A stretch of 54,524 nucleotides of DNA from assembly GCA_011050085.1 (NCBI GenBank), contig DRGL01000070.1, positions 1-54,524 on the forward strand, given 5' to 3'. The DNA comes from Pricia antarctica (GTDB taxonomy: Bacteria > Bacteroidota > Bacteroidia > Flavobacteriales > Flavobacteriaceae). A model generated the notes under the pieces. That model did no database searches, had not been told where the DNA came from, and saw only the letters and a program-made list of their open reading frames with translations. Made by a program: the position numbers and the translations under genes. Below, piece after piece: positions 35,331 to 45,368 of the stretch (within the stretch, counting starts at the first letter, position 1; each line of letters begins with the position of its first letter).

Positions 35331-36419
35331 TTACAACGCTAAGAAATCAATTGCATTTTGATAATAGACCTTGGTCAAAATAGATTCTGGGAGTTCTAGG
35401 CCAACGTTGCTCTGACCTCTTATCGAAATGGAATCAGTCGTACCTAAATACTTCCACAAGGTTTGATAGCTTTCCTCCAAATCTTCTTTTTCCGCCTCGA
35501 TATCATTTGCCGATACATCCTTTTGCATGGTATCGTTGCCAAAATCCGTACCGAACAATATCCGGTCTTGGTACTTTTCAAAAAAAGCTTTTACCTTTTT
35601 CGAATCTTGACCGGCCATATCACCGAAACGTGCCGCAGTTTCTACATACATGTTCGGAAATTTATCCAATCGCTCGGCAATCATATCAACGTCGTGAGAC
35701 ATGCTTCCGAAATGGGCACATAGTATTTTTAAATCCGGATTTTTTTCTATCCATCGGTCACGGGCGGTAATTATGGTTTCATAAGATGGAATATCCGGTA
35801 ATTTGTAAGCATGATATTCAGGATGTTCACTATAGTAGCCGTAATGTGGATTATTAGGGTCGTCAAGCGGTCGCCACGCCTGTACCGGTTCACCGATATG
35901 TGCCATCACGGGAATTTCCTCTTCCTTGAGAAAGTCCCATATCGGCTGTAATCTTGAATCATCAATCTGTATGAATTTCCCAGATTCGTCTTTGGTCACC
36001 ATGCCGAAGTTCTTCCAAACTTTGACCATTCTAGCACCAGAATCGATTTCACGCCGCAAACGCGCTATGTTATCCTTTGCAAAATTTGGATTGTCGATGC
36101 CTACTCCTATCAAAGACGAACACAGCCAAAAGATTTCCGGATGTAATTTTGCATTTTCAACGTATTCGTCCCAGCTTCGATCAATTCCGCTAGAATCTGC
36201 CTTGGCGACATCCACAAGCATGGCCTGCATATTATGCTTCTTAAAAAATTCGGGGAAATAATCTCGAGAATATCGATAATGCGCGTGCACATCAATTTTT
36301 TTTAGGCTATCCGTTGCAACTATATCGGCCATCTTGCTAGCCGTGGATTTTTCCTGGGATGTAAAACCGCATCCCGATAAAAACATTACACATACTAAAA
36401 TGAGCATACCATTTTTCAT
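35331..36419 (-). CDS. Amidohydrolase-family lipoprotein (TIM barrel)
   Basis: 362 residues. Lipoprotein signal MKNGMLILVCVMFLSGCG (lipobox Cys17). Metal-binding residues of the amidohydrolase-2 group are visible: DVHAHYRY (HxH), VMAHIGEP, LCAHFGSMSHDVD and LFGTDFGND. This resembles amidohydrolase_2 (decarboxylase/lactonase-like) enzymes, here exported. Substrate is unknown. It follows the serine hydrolase with a gap of 110 bases. Confidence 0.85.
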   Translation of the reverse strand: MKNGMLILVCVMFLSGCGFTSQEKSTASKMADIVATDSLKKIDVHAHYRYSRDYFPEFFKKHNMQAMLVDVAKADSSGIDRSWDEYVENAKLHPEIFWLCSSLIGVGIDNPNFAKDNIARLRREIDSGARMVKVWKNFGMVTKDESGKFIQIDDSRLQPIWDFLKEEEIPVMAHIGEPVQAWRPLDDPNNPHYGYYSEHPEYHAYKLPDIPSYETIITARDRWIEKNPDLKILCAHFGSMSHDVDMIAERLDKFPNMYVETAARFGDMAGQDSKKVKAFFEKYQDRILFGTDFGNDTMQKDVSANDIEAEKEDLEESYQTLWKYLGTTDSISIRGQSNVGLELPESILTKVYYQNAIDFLAL

Positions 36420-36529
36420 AGGACTTTTAAATTTTACGATTTAGTCTTAAAGATATCGATAAGCTTGGAAAAATCGGACAGCCAAACTGTAAAAATTAAG
36501 TAAAGATGATTTGATGCAAAAAGCTATTA

Positions 36530-37609
36530 CTAAATATCATCCAACAGCCAACCTATCATTTCGTCTAAATTTGATTGCACCTTAGGATCCGTACAATTTA
36601 TTAAAATAGCAAACACCATCTGCTTATCGGGATATATAAAAAAATTGGAATAGCCCCCTACTCCGTTACCGATGTGACCGAAATACTTTCTTCCCATGCT
36701 ATCTTCACTGACTTGCCAACCAAGGCCATAAAAAGTAGGCTTCCCTTTTACGATTTTCGAGGTTAAAAATTGAGAGCGTATTTCTTTTGGAAGCGCCGCT
36801 TCTTCCAAATACCACTGACCCAATTTGGCGATATCCGCTGATGTGGAAAGGTAACCGCCGCCAGCAAGTTTATAATGGTTGTTTACTTGTATAGCGGTGC
36901 GGAATCCAAGACGATTCTTAGTGTAAAAAGTCGCTAGATTAGTGGTATGCTCATCCCTTTCAGTTACCGAAGGAGCCCTTGTATTTTTCATGCCAATGGG
37001 CACTAATACCTTTTGCCGCACAATTTCGTCGAAAGGGATGCCACTTGCCTCCTGCATCGCCAACGAAATCAAAACCCAATCAAAACTATAGTAGAGATAG
37101 CCTCCGCCCGGCTCAAAAATTAGGTCATCATCTTTGAAAATACGTATACTTTCCTTGATAGTATACGGATGGTTCAGTCCGTATTCCATGCCTTTATAGC
37201 AACGGATACCAGCTGTATGGCTTGCGAGTTGGCGGATTGTAAAATCCCACTTTTTCTTTGGATAATAAGGAACATAAGTATAAAAGGAAGCATCTAAATC
37301 GATTATTCCATCAGCGACCATATAGGCCAATGCGGTCGCGGCGATAGGTTTGGACACGCTTGCGATACGAAATTTTGTTTTCGTAAAATTTACAGGCGTT
37401 CCACTTTGTATATCGGAATATCCATACCCCTTTTCAAAAAGCGTTTTTCCATCTTTTAAAACTGTTATTGACAGCCCCGGAACTTTTTTTTGCCTTACCA
37501 AATTGCCTAAAAGCATATCCGTTTTGGGCAATACATTTAAGGTAGGGTCACTGCCCAAGACTCTCCTATTAGCAAAGAAATTTTCAACATATTTTTTGAT
37601 AGGTTTCAT
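36530..37609 (-). CDS. Serine hydrolase of the beta-lactamase/transpeptidase-like family
   Basis: About 359 residues from the ATG at 37609 (MKPIKKYVENFF). The SxxK nucleophile motif is in RIASVSKPIAATAL. The second motif, usually YxN, reads YSF in YLYYSFDWVLIS. The third (KTG-like) is HIGNGVGGYSNFF. This is the class C / LACTB-like group of serine hydrolases, not necessarily a beta-lactamase. No obvious signal peptide from this start. It starts 7 bases after the stop of the head-GIN lipoprotein gene, so they are cotranscribed. The YSF variant makes its catalytic competence uncertain. Confidence 0.85.
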   Translation of the reverse strand: MKPIKKYVENFFANRRVLGSDPTLNVLPKTDMLLGNLVRQKKVPGLSITVLKDGKTLFEKGYGYSDIQSGTPVNFTKTKFRIASVSKPIAATALAYMVADGIIDLDASFYTYVPYYPKKKWDFTIRQLASHTAGIRCYKGMEYGLNHPYTIKESIRIFKDDDLIFEPGGGYLYYSFDWVLISLAMQEASGIPFDEIVRQKVLVPIGMKNTRAPSVTERDEHTTNLATFYTKNRLGFRTAIQVNNHYKLAGGGYLSTSADIAKLGQWYLEEAALPKEIRSQFLTSKIVKGKPTFYGLGWQVSEDSMGRKYFGHIGNGVGGYSNFFIYPDKQMVFAILINCTDPKVQSNLDEMIGWLLDDI

Positions 37610-37616
37610 AACGCTA

Positions 37617-38525
37617 TCATTGAAACAGTAGCCGCCCCTTGTACAACTCCTCAACAGCTATATTTTCAGGTCGATTAACGCTTATAACATCTCCGGTGGC
37701 ACGAATAGAACCACTTATCGCTACTTGTGGGTTCACAACTATATCGTTTGATCCACGATGGTTGAACGTCACACTTTGCGCCGTTAAATTCTGCGCTTCG
37801 ATTCGCGAATCGCCTGCAGGAATCGATAGATTAAGGACTTCCGTATTTCCGGTCAATCTAAAATACGCGATGCCATTCGATACCACGCTTAGCATCTGGG
37901 TACCTACTTCTAAATCGAACTCACCGTCGGTAGTTTCAGATTCGGGATTATTGAAGCTTTCGGATAAAAGCGTCAAGCTATCATAGGCCAATATACCATC
38001 GCTTTTTACCGGCCAACCCGTACTACTTCGAATTTCGTTGATATCAGGCGATGTTACATAAACAGTGGTCAGACCGTATTCACGAAAGTAATTACAGTCA
38101 TTTGTATCCCGCAACAATAAACGATCCCCATCTACGGTTGCTGAAACCTCATCACGTAGGTATTCACCTGTTGCAATTTCTATCTTTTGAACATCACCCT
38201 GTTTTAGCACCATTGTTATATTCTCGAAAACCGTGATTTTTGTAAAACTGGGCAAGGCGATTTCTTCACGGATAAGCTTACCCGAATCTTGTAGGCAGTC
38301 GGGGGCGGATTCCGAGCTGCAAGAAGAGCATAATACCAAAGATATAATGCAAATAGCCGGCCCTAATATATAGGATATTTTAGTAGAACGAAAGTCACCA
38401 AACGTGGCACTGTTTCGTTGTTTTTTATGCTTAAGTCTCTCGTGGTGTACCACTGCAAAGAAAGGAAAAATCCGTTTCAAGAAATCTCCAACCGCATATA
38501 CATAGTAGTGCCTACTGTCACCCAT
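37617..38525 (-). CDS. Head-GIN domain (DUF2807) lipoprotein
   Basis: Up to 302 residues. After a long N-terminus come a hydrophobic stretch and lipobox (YILGPAICIISLVLCSSC), then a beta-helix-like head-GIN domain (FTKITVFENITMVLKQGDVQKIEIATGE ... SVTFNHRGSNDIVVNP). The annotated ATG at 38525 leaves about 50 residues before the signal, so the true start is probably a non-ATG codon nearer the lipobox. Head-GIN proteins are outer-surface or periplasmic proteins of unknown function in Bacteroidetes. Placed between the PagL-like and serine hydrolase genes in one operon. Confidence 0.75.
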   Translation of the reverse strand: MGDSRHYYVYAVGDFLKRIFPFFAVVHHERLKHKKQRNSATFGDFRSTKISYILGPAICIISLVLCSSCSSESAPDCLQDSGKLIREEIALPSFTKITVFENITMVLKQGDVQKIEIATGEYLRDEVSATVDGDRLLLRDTNDCNYFREYGLTTVYVTSPDINEIRSSTGWPVKSDGILAYDSLTLLSESFNNPESETTDGEFDLEVGTQMLSVVSNGIAYFRLTGNTEVLNLSIPAGDSRIEAQNLTAQSVTFNHRGSNDIVVNPQVAISGSIRATGDVISVNRPENIAVEELYKGRLLFQ

Positions 38526-38536
38526 AACTACAAACT

Positions 38537-39631
38537 TTATAACCGAACCCCAATCCCGAATTCCACGGCCTCCGCAGCGGCACCGTGCGACTTCAGGCTA
38601 ATAACACCGAATAGCTTTTCCCCAAAATAGCGCTTGATACCAAGCCGATTATACACCCTCCCTTCAAAATCGAAGGGGTAGTACACATAATAGCCCAGTT
38701 CGGTCTCGATCGATAATTTATTTATAAACAGCTCGTGACCAATGAAAAGTCCGGCGCGTCTATAATCCGTATCAGCGGCGATAGCATTCTCCGGAAACGA
38801 AACGGATTGGAATTCGATCAGCTCTTTGAGAAAATTACTAAAAAACACGTCTGCACCGGCCTGAATAGCACTTTTTCTGCTCAAGCGTTTATCAGCATAG
38901 CCCGAAAGTATATAAAAAGGGTACTGGCCATGACCGATATTATCACTGGCATTTATACCGCTCCTGAAAACCGCATTTAGTTTAATGGGTTCGGTAATTT
39001 TCAGTTTTTCTTTTCGAATATATTCTGTTTCTGCTTGCTCTAAGGTATAAACAAGACCCAAGTTGAAGGCTGCGGTATTGGTCGATGTATTTGGTGCCTT
39101 AACATTCGCGTTAGAATAGTGAATGATTGAAATACCTGCTTTTATACCCAAATTTTTATAGATGTTCTCTTTTTGATAATTGAACATCAAGAAGGTGGAA
39201 CTTAAGAAACGTGACCCGTACGCATTGTTCCGAAAATTATCGTTGCGGTCATATGGATTTGTAGTGTAAGCGATGCCTTGACCTATACGAAACTGAAGGT
39301 TACGCTTGAAAAAATAAAAATTGAAATGGGCGTACAGGCTGTAATTTTTACCCAATGTAGGGTTGACCATATCCTGATATATAAAGGAGGCTCCCAAGTC
39401 GGGATAATTATAGCCCTCTTGCCAATCTTCATAGCCGTACGTTTTTCGATTGTATCCTAAAATAATTCCGGCCGGATGCTCGGTAATTAAATGGGAAATA
39501 TCGGGATTATGTAACAGTATAGAACCATAGAAAGCACTAGCATCGAAGCTAAAATTATCTTTTGGCGCATCCTCCTGTGCGAAGCTAGATACCGTTGTAA
39601 GTAAGAAGAAGAGAAATACCCTTAGATTCAT
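38537..39631 (-). CDS. PagL-like lipid A 3-O-deacylase (acyloxyacyl hydrolase)
   Basis: 364 residues with signal peptide MNLRVFLFFLLTTVSSFAQ and an outer-membrane beta-barrel (alternating strands, C-terminal AVEFGIGVRL). The catalytic pair of PagL, His and Ser in an HxSN motif, is present as IIHYSNANVKAPN (His171, Ser173, Asn174). PagL removes an acyl chain from lipid A in the outer leaflet. At 364 residues it is longer than enterobacterial PagL (about 170-180), matching the larger Bacteroidetes form. It starts 40 bases after metF and probably shares its transcript. Confidence 0.85.
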   Translation of the reverse strand: MNLRVFLFFLLTTVSSFAQEDAPKDNFSFDASAFYGSILLHNPDISHLITEHPAGIILGYNRKTYGYEDWQEGYNYPDLGASFIYQDMVNPTLGKNYSLYAHFNFYFFKRNLQFRIGQGIAYTTNPYDRNDNFRNNAYGSRFLSSTFLMFNYQKENIYKNLGIKAGISIIHYSNANVKAPNTSTNTAAFNLGLVYTLEQAETEYIRKEKLKITEPIKLNAVFRSGINASDNIGHGQYPFYILSGYADKRLSRKSAIQAGADVFFSNFLKELIEFQSVSFPENAIAADTDYRRAGLFIGHELFINKLSIETELGYYVYYPFDFEGRVYNRLGIKRYFGEKLFGVISLKSHGAAAEAVEFGIGVRL

Positions 39632-39671
39632 AGGGCGTAAAGGTAAGTTTGAATTTTGAGATAAACGCTTT

Positions 39672-40625
39672 TCAAAATAGCTTCTCCGCTATAGCCTTTA
39701 TATTGTCAGATTTTCCCATAGAGTAATAATGCAACACGGGAACCCCAGCCTCTTTTAATTCTTTAGATTGCTCAATACACCACTCGACCCCTACTTGTCG
39801 CACGGCCTTGTTATCTTTACAATCATCAACAGCGTCAATCAAGTCTTGTGGAATATCAATACGAAAAACCTGTGGCAGTAACTGCAAATGGCGTTTTACG
39901 GCAATAGGCTTAATTCCGGGAATAATTGGAACGTTGATACCCATATTTCTGGCAGCATCTACGAACTCGAAATATTTTTGGTTGTCGAAAAACATTTGAG
40001 TTACCACGTAATGCGCTCCGGCGTCCACTTTTTCCTTCAAGCGTTTTAAATCTGATTTTAGGGATGGAGCTTCAAGATGTTTCTCAGGATAGCCCGCCAC
40101 GCCTACACAGAAATCCGCACAATGATCACTCTCGACCGTATCATGCAAATAATTTCCACAATTCAAATTATGCAATTGTTCAACCAGGCCAATGGCATAT
40201 TCATGACCACCCTTGGTCGGCTTGAAATATTTTTCTTCTTTCATGGCATCACCACGCAACGCCATCACATTATCGATGCCTAAATAATGACAGTCGACCA
40301 GCACATATTCAGTTTCCTCTTTCGAAAATCCGCCACATAGTAAATGTGGTACGGTATCGACATCATATTTATGCTTTATGGATGCGCAAATTCCGACAGT
40401 GCCCGGTCGCATACGGGTCATTTTTTTGTCTAGTAGTCCATCACGGTCAATATAAACATACTCTTCACGGGAGGTGGTCACATCGATGAATGGAGGTTTG
40501 AATTCCATTAATGGATCTATGTTGTCGTAAAGTTCTTGAATTCTATGTCCCTTTACTGGTGGTATGATTTCAAAAGAAAATAAGGTTTCGCCTTTGGCCT
40601 TTGCTATGTGTTCAGTAATTTTCAT
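39672..40625 (-). CDS. metF: 5,10-methylenetetrahydrofolate reductase MetF
   Basis: Flavin-dependent reductase that supplies 5-methyl-THF to methionine synthase. 317 residues. Motifs include FSFEIIPPVKGHRIQELYDNI near the N-terminus, PPFIDVTTSREEYVY, CASIKHKYDVDTVPHLLCGGFS, LGIDNVMALRGDAMKEE, FCVGVAGYPEKHLEAPS, VVTQMFFDN and PIIPGIKPIAVKRHLQLLPQVFRIDIPQ. All are typical of MetF. A gap of 253 bases separates it from the downstream half of metH; I found no second riboswitch there. Confidence 0.95.
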   Translation of the reverse strand: MKITEHIAKAKGETLFSFEIIPPVKGHRIQELYDNIDPLMEFKPPFIDVTTSREEYVYIDRDGLLDKKMTRMRPGTVGICASIKHKYDVDTVPHLLCGGFSKEETEYVLVDCHYLGIDNVMALRGDAMKEEKYFKPTKGGHEYAIGLVEQLHNLNCGNYLHDTVESDHCADFCVGVAGYPEKHLEAPSLKSDLKRLKEKVDAGAHYVVTQMFFDNQKYFEFVDAARNMGINVPIIPGIKPIAVKRHLQLLPQVFRIDIPQDLIDAVDDCKDNKAVRQVGVEWCIEQSKELKEAGVPVLHYYSMGKSDNIKAIAEKLF

Positions 40626-40878
40626 TTGTATACGACTTGTTTTTGTATCTCAGTTGATACCTAATTTTGGTTTTTCATTTCCACATTCCTATTGCTGACA
40701 CCTCCTTGGTTGGATAAAATACAAACACCAAAAAACAATATTTTTTTGCACATAACATTAATTCTGTCAATAAATTTCCTGCAAACTAATCTTGCCTTTT
40801 TTCCTTAAAACCAATTACGTTGGACAGGCCAAATACCTACCTTGAAACTTGTCGAAGTAGGCTATCGATTATATAGTA

Positions 40879-43650
40879 TCAATCATCGGCTATGTTAGGC
40901 GCGAGCCATTTTGTGGCCTTTTCCAGAGATATCCCTTTTCGTTCGGCAAAATCTGCAACTTGGTCCTCCTTTATTTTTCCGAGTCCGAAATACTTGGCTT
41001 CGGGATTGGCGAAATAATAGCCGCTTACCGATGAGGCAGGCCACATGGCGAGACTATCGGTGAGTTTTACACCGATACGCTCTTCTACTTCTAGCATCTC
41101 CCAAATCGTTAATTTTTCTAGATGATCGGGACAAGCCGGATAACCTGGCGCTGGCCTTATACCTTTGTAATTTTCATTGATAAGTGCTTCATTGGTCAAA
41201 TCTTCGTTGGCGGCATACCCCCAATGTTTCATTCGGACTTGCTTGTGCAAATATTCCGCAAAGGCTTCTGCCAAACGGTCGGCCAGTGCTTTAACCATAA
41301 TAGAACTGTAATCATCAAGGTCTTCGCGGTATTTATCCGAAAGTTCATCGGTGCCGAAGCCGGTAGTGACACAAAAGCAGCCGATGTAATCTTGTATACC
41401 CGTTTTTTTGGGTGCGATAAAATCGGAAAGGGCATAATCGGGTACGCCATCGCGACGTTTTAATTGTTGCCGGAGGCTTCTAAACCTATAGGTTTTTGTC
41501 TCCACTGCAGCGCTGTCTTGTCCTAAATCGGTTGCCTGATCGGTAGGTGAACTCTGGCGACTATCGTGTATATCGGTCTGGCGGTGGACTTCAATATCAT
41601 CGTGATTCTCCAATGTATTGGCAGGAAATAATCCGAAAATACCCTTACCGCGCAATTTCTTACCGGTCAAAATTTCGTTCAGCATTTTCTGGGCATCCGC
41701 AAATAGGTCCGTAGCTTGGTCGCCAACCACCTTATCCGTTAATATATCGGGATATTTGCCATGTAATTCCCAGCTTCGAAAAAAGGGAGTCCAATCTATA
41801 AAAGGAACCAATTTCTCCAAATCCATATCGGTTATGACCTGAATACCGAGTTCGTTGGGCTTAACAATTTCAGATGATTCCCAGTCAATTTTAAACCGGT
41901 TGGCTCGGGCCGTCTCCAAAGGTCTATATTCTTTGTGTTGGGATCGGTTCTTAAACTTTTCCCGAAAAATCTCGTAATCATCCTTAATGGACTTTTTATA
42001 TGCCTTGGATGTTTCCTTTTGCAATAAATCCCCAACCACCGTTACCGCTCGCGATGCGTCGTTGACATGTACGACGGATTGACTATACTGTGGGTCGATC
42101 TTTACAGCCGTATGCGCTTTGCTCGTCGTCGCACCCCCTATCAATAAGGGTACGGTGAAGTTCTTTCGTTGCATCTCCTTGGCAAGATGTACCATTTCAT
42201 CGAGCGATGGCGTAATCAGACCACTGAGGCCGATGACATCTACATTATGTTCGATGGCCTTGGCAATAATCTTTTCAGGAGGGACCATTACGCCCAAATC
42301 TATTATTTCGTAATTATTACAGGCTAAAACGACACTTACTATATTCTTTCCAATATCGTGAACATCGCCTTTTACAGTAGCCATTAGAATCTTACCGTTA
42401 CCCTCCGTATCACCTTCTTGGGGATTTGCAAGTTTTTCCTCCTCAATGTAGGGCAGTAAATACGCTACCGCCTTTTTCATCACACGTGCAGATTTTACGA
42501 CTTGTGGCAAGAACATTTTACCGCTGCCAAAAAGGTCGCCTACTACATTCATACCGGTCATTAGATTCACTTCAATGACCATAATAGGTTTATCAGCGGC
42601 CTGACGGGCTTCCTCTACATCCTCTATTATATACTGATCAATTCCCTTAACCAAGGCCCTGGTAATTCTGTTCTGAAGGGGTTCTTCCCGCCAAGATAAA
42701 TCAACCTTACTTTCCTTGACCTTTCCAACAACAGATTCTGCAAAATCTAAAAGCCTTTCCGTTGCGTCATCCCTACGATTGAGAATAACATCTTCGACAC
42801 GATCCAATAAATCTTTTGGAATATCATCATAAATCTCCAACATCGTTGGATTCACGATACCTATGTTCATACCTGCTTTGATGGCATGGTACAGAAAGAC
42901 AGAATGCATTGCCTCACGCACGGGATTGTTACCCCGAAAGCTAAAGGATACATTACTGACCCCACCACTCACATGGCAATGCGGTAGATTCGACTTAACC
43001 CATTTCGTAGCCTTGATAAAATCGAGTGCATTCAACTTATGCTCGTCCATTCCGGTGGCTACTGGGAATATATTTAGGTCGAAAATAATATCCTCTGGTG
43101 GGAAACCAACTTGATTGACAAGAATATCGTAAGATCGCTTTGAAATTTCTATCCTACGGTCAAAATTATCCGCTTGTCCCACTTCATCGAAAGCCATTAC
43201 AATCACTGCCGCGCCATAGCGTTTTATTAATGTGGCGTGGTGAATAAATTCTTTTTCACCTTCCTTTAAACTGATGGAATTTACGACACACTTACCCTGT
43301 ACCACCTGCAATCCGGCTTCAATTATCTCCCATTTAGAGCTATCGATCATAATGGGCACCCTTGCGATGTCGGGTTCGGCGATGACCAGGTTTAGAAATT
43401 TGACCATGGCCTCCTTGCCATCGATTAGGCCATCATCCATATTTATATCAATGATTTGCGCGCCACCCTCTACTTGATCTCGGGCGACATTCAAAGCCTC
43501 TTCGAACTTTTCATCTTTTATAAGACGTAAAAATTTCTTGGAACCCGCCACATTGGTACGCTCTCCAACGTTCACGAAATTACTTTCCGGAGTTATGATC
43601 AGCGGTTCTAATCCGCTCAATTTTAGGTATTTTAATTTCGAATCACTCAT
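40879..43650 (-). CDS. metH: Cobalamin-dependent methionine synthase, methyl-THF/B12/activation domains
   Basis: Carries three of the four MetH modules in 923 residues. Pterin-binding domain about 20-290 ([42 protein letters not shown]). Cobalamin cap and B12-binding domain about 330-560, with the axial ligand His431 in [11 protein letters not shown] and [13 protein letters not shown]-dependent reactivation domain near the C-terminus ([15 protein letters not shown]). The homocysteine domain is on a separate gene upstream (43928). In between lies a frameshifted monooxygenase gene. A split MetH is known in Bacteroidetes, so both halves should form one enzyme. Confidence 0.95.
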   Translation of the reverse strand: MSDSKLKYLKLSGLEPLIITPESNFVNVGERTNVAGSKKFLRLIKDEKFEEALNVARDQVEGGAQIIDINMDDGLIDGKEAMVKFLNLVIAEPDIARVPIMIDSSKWEIIEAGLQVVQGKCVVNSISLKEGEKEFIHHATLIKRYGAAVIVMAFDEVGQADNFDRRIEISKRSYDILVNQVGFPPEDIIFDLNIFPVATGMDEHKLNALDFIKATKWVKSNLPHCHVSGGVSNVSFSFRGNNPVREAMHSVFLYHAIKAGMNIGIVNPTMLEIYDDIPKDLLDRVEDVILNRRDDATERLLDFAESVVGKVKESKVDLSWREEPLQNRITRALVKGIDQYIIEDVEEARQAADKPIMVIEVNLMTGMNVVGDLFGSGKMFLPQVVKSARVMKKAVAYLLPYIEEEKLANPQEGDTEGNGKILMATVKGDVHDIGKNIVSVVLACNNYEIIDLGVMVPPEKIIAKAIEHNVDVIGLSGLITPSLDEMVHLAKEMQRKNFTVPLLIGGATTSKAHTAVKIDPQYSQSVVHVNDASRAVTVVGDLLQKETSKAYKKSIKDDYEIFREKFKNRSQHKEYRPLETARANRFKIDWESSEIVKPNELGIQVITDMDLEKLVPFIDWTPFFRSWELHGKYPDILTDKVVGDQATDLFADAQKMLNEILTGKKLRGKGIFGLFPANTLENHDDIEVHRQTDIHDSRQSSPTDQATDLGQDSAAVETKTYRFRSLRQQLKRRDGVPDYALSDFIAPKKTGIQDYIGCFCVTTGFGTDELSDKYREDLDDYSSIMVKALADRLAEAFAEYLHKQVRMKHWGYAANEDLTNEALINENYKGIRPAPGYPACPDHLEKLTIWEMLEVEERIGVKLTDSLAMWPASSVSGYYFANPEAKYFGLGKIKEDQVADFAERKGISLEKATKWLAPNIADD

Positions 43651-43931
43651 TTATCTGTAGTGCAGCACGGTTGGGATAGGTTCATAAAAATGATAAAGTA
43701 AAATTTTCCATTTTTGATATTTGGGTGAACTTCTAAAACCTACCTCATGATGCTCTATAGTTTCCCATTTAACTAAAAGTAAGTTTTGATAATCAATCTT
43801 GATGCAAGCTCTCAAATTATGGAAGATGTACCAGGTCATCGAAGAATAATATCAGATGCCATCTTGAAATTATTTTTAAATTCCGTTGTTGCTCCATCTT
43901 TAATTGTCAACGTCGCCGCTTCTAAAATCAT
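43651..43931 (-). pseudogene. Frameshifted antibiotic biosynthesis monooxygenase (ABM) family gene between the metH halves
   Basis: Two frames join into one ABM-like protein. From ATG 43931, overlapping the upstream stop as ATGA, frame one reads [20 protein letters not shown] and ends at TGA 43836-43838. The next frame continues WYIFHNLRACIKIDYQNLLL, LVKWETIEHHEVGFRSSPKY, QKWKILLYHFYEPIPTVLHY and stops at 43651, one base before the downstream metH start. The order matches ABM-fold proteins of about 95 residues (start MILExAxLTI, core LLLVxWET, VGFRxSPxYQxW, end FYxPxPxVxHY). A single missing base near 43840-43856 explains the break. It may be a true loss or a sequencing error. Confidence 0.82.
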
Positions 43932-44932
43932 AGGGAAACAGTTTCAAGAAAAACGCCTCGGGGTTCGAACTTTTGAACCAATTCAGCAATAGCCTTGATG
44001 TGTTCAGGGGTCGTACCACAGCATCCGCCGACAATATTGACCAATCCTTTTTCTACATATTCCTGAATCTGTGCTGCCATTTGTGCCGGAGTTTCATCAT
44101 ATTCCCCAAAGGCGTTGGGCAGACCAGCATTAGGATGTGCCGAAACAAAGTGTGATGATTTATTGGCTAAAACTTCCAAATGAGGTACCAACTGGTCAGC
44201 CCCTAGGGCGCAGTTGAATCCTACCGACAATATCGGAATATGCGAAATGGAGATCAGGAATGCCTCCGCCGTTTGCCCCGACAAAGTTCTTCCAGAAGCA
44301 TCGGTAATCGTGCCGCTAACCATAATTGGGGGGTCGATTTTACGTTCTTCCTTGACTTCCTCAATGGCAAAAAGCGCCGCCTTGGCGTTGAGCGTATCAA
44401 ATATGGTCTCTACCAAGAGCAAATCGGCTCCGCCATCTAACAAAGCTTCAACCTGTTGTTTGTAAGCAATACGCAATTCGTCGAAAGAGATGGCCCGAAA
44501 ACCCGGATCGTTGACATCAGGTGACATACTAGCCGTTTTGTTTGTCGGACCGATACTTCCCGCAACAAATCTTGGCTTATTAGGTTCTTTGGCAGTGAAT
44601 TCATCCGCTACTTTTTTGGCAATACGGGCAGACTCATAATTGAGTTCATAGACCAAATCTTGCATGTAATAATCGGCCATAGCAATCGTTGTTCCCGAAA
44701 ACGTATTGGTTTCAACGATATCGGCCCCAGCAGCAAAATATTTGCGATGAACCTCGGCAATGGCCTCAGGTTGCGTAAGTGACAACAGGTCGTTGTTGCC
44801 TTGAAGTGGATGTTCCCATGCTGCAAAACGCTCACCCCGAAAATCTTCCTCGGTGAACTTATAACGCTGAAGCATCGTACCCATGGCACCGTCAAGTACC
44901 AAAATCCGCTTTTGTAGTAAATCTTTAATCAT
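43928..44932 (-). CDS. metH: Methionine synthase homocysteine-binding subunit (N-terminal half of MetH)
   Basis: 334 residues: the homocysteine S-methyltransferase module of MetH as a separate protein. It starts at ATG 44932 ([26 protein letters not shown]). Features: [34 protein letters not shown]-like [24 protein letters not shown], and the zinc-binding Cys residues in [10 protein letters not shown] and [15 protein letters not shown]. It pairs with the 923-residue downstream gene. Its stop overlaps the start of the monooxygenase pseudogene (ATGA). A SAM-I riboswitch lies 95 bases upstream. Confidence 0.94.
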   Translation of the reverse strand: MIKDLLQKRILVLDGAMGTMLQRYKFTEEDFRGERFAAWEHPLQGNNDLLSLTQPEAIAEVHRKYFAAGADIVETNTFSGTTIAMADYYMQDLVYELNYESARIAKKVADEFTAKEPNKPRFVAGSIGPTNKTASMSPDVNDPGFRAISFDELRIAYKQQVEALLDGGADLLLVETIFDTLNAKAALFAIEEVKEERKIDPPIMVSGTITDASGRTLSGQTAEAFLISISHIPILSVGFNCALGADQLVPHLEVLANKSSHFVSAHPNAGLPNAFGEYDETPAQMAAQIQEYVEKGLVNIVGGCCGTTPEHIKAIAELVQKFEPRGVFLETVSL

Positions 44933-44997
44933 ATAGCTGTACTTTATTAAAACCCATTGCAATGCAAAGGTTTATCTAAAGTTTTAATTATCAAGAG

Positions 44998-45024
44998 AAA
45001 AAAATAGATGGAAGGTTCCTATTT
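44998..45024 (-). terminator. Riboswitch expression-platform terminator
   Basis: Just after the aptamer, the minus strand has AAAATA and TATTTTTTT as outer arms and GGAA/TTCC as inner arms, followed by the T run. It is a plausible intrinsic terminator used when SAM is bound. Weak outer pairs make the exact fold uncertain. Confidence 0.6.
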
Positions 45025-45026
45025 TG

Positions 45027-45147
45027 GTTATCTGTCACGCCGTAACATGATAGAATGTAGCACCTTCTTAAATCCCGAAGGTTATTCGGTCAATTAAGGG
45101 TTGCCAAGGTTTCGCAGGGTCTAGTCCCTCCACCTTTCTCGATAACG
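45027..45147 (-). promoter_or_regulatory. SAM-I (S-box) riboswitch of the methionine operon
   Basis: On the minus strand the core is GTTATC...AAAGGTGGAGGGACTAG, ACCCTGCGAAACCTTGGCAACC, a variable P3 arm (AACCTTCGGGATT), AAGGTGCTAC and a closing GATAAC. These are the conserved parts of the S-box aptamer: the P1 arms GTTATC and GATAAC pair, and the GGTGGAGGGACT, GAAACC and GGTGCTA junctions are nearly canonical. It lies 95 bases before the homocysteine half of metH, consistent with repression of methionine synthesis when SAM is high. Confidence 0.95.
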
Positions 45148-45173
45148 TTTCAAATTTAGATATGAACTGACTA

Positions 45174-45204
45174 CAAAGTAACGGTACAGATGTATGAAAA
45201 ACAA
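45174..45204 (-). promoter_or_regulatory. Predicted promoter of the riboswitch-metH operon
   Basis: The minus strand has TTG at 45204-45202, a 20-base spacer and TTACTTTG at 45181-45174 (TAnnTTTG with one mismatch). It lies just upstream of the aptamer, as expected for a riboswitch leader. Confidence 0.5.
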
Positions 45205-45294
45205 GGAAACCGATGCTTTTTAAGCTTACGGATAAAGACCTGTAACCAATGAACCCTGTACGGGCAATCCGTGTAGCTTGGGTTGAAATAATCC

Positions 45295-45349
45295 CAAAAA
45301 ATAAGACCTACGGGGTGAACGCCATCGTGGCACTACCAAGTAGGTCTAA
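45295..45349 (-). terminator. Long hairpin terminator after the ferredoxin/NADP reductase gene
   Basis: AGACCTAC (45304-45311) pairs with GTAGGTCT (45340-45347), with an inner GCCA-TCG-TGGC hairpin and GGT/ACC pairs between. On the minus strand the stem is followed by TATTTTTT. It lies 20-65 bases past the stop at 45369, ending the sulfate-reduction operon before the riboswitch promoter. Confidence 0.8.
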
Positions 45350-45368
45350 TCTTCTAATAAAGTTATTA

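Noticed and set aside
40626-40878. A second SAM riboswitch between metH and metF
   Set aside because: A GGAGGTGTCAGC-like stretch occurs but none of the other S-box junction motifs do.
43836-43860. Programmed frameshift at CTTCGATGAC resembling the release factor 2 site
   Set aside because: The change needed is in the -1 direction, whereas the RF2 site shifts +1; no slippery heptamer is present. A lost base is simpler.
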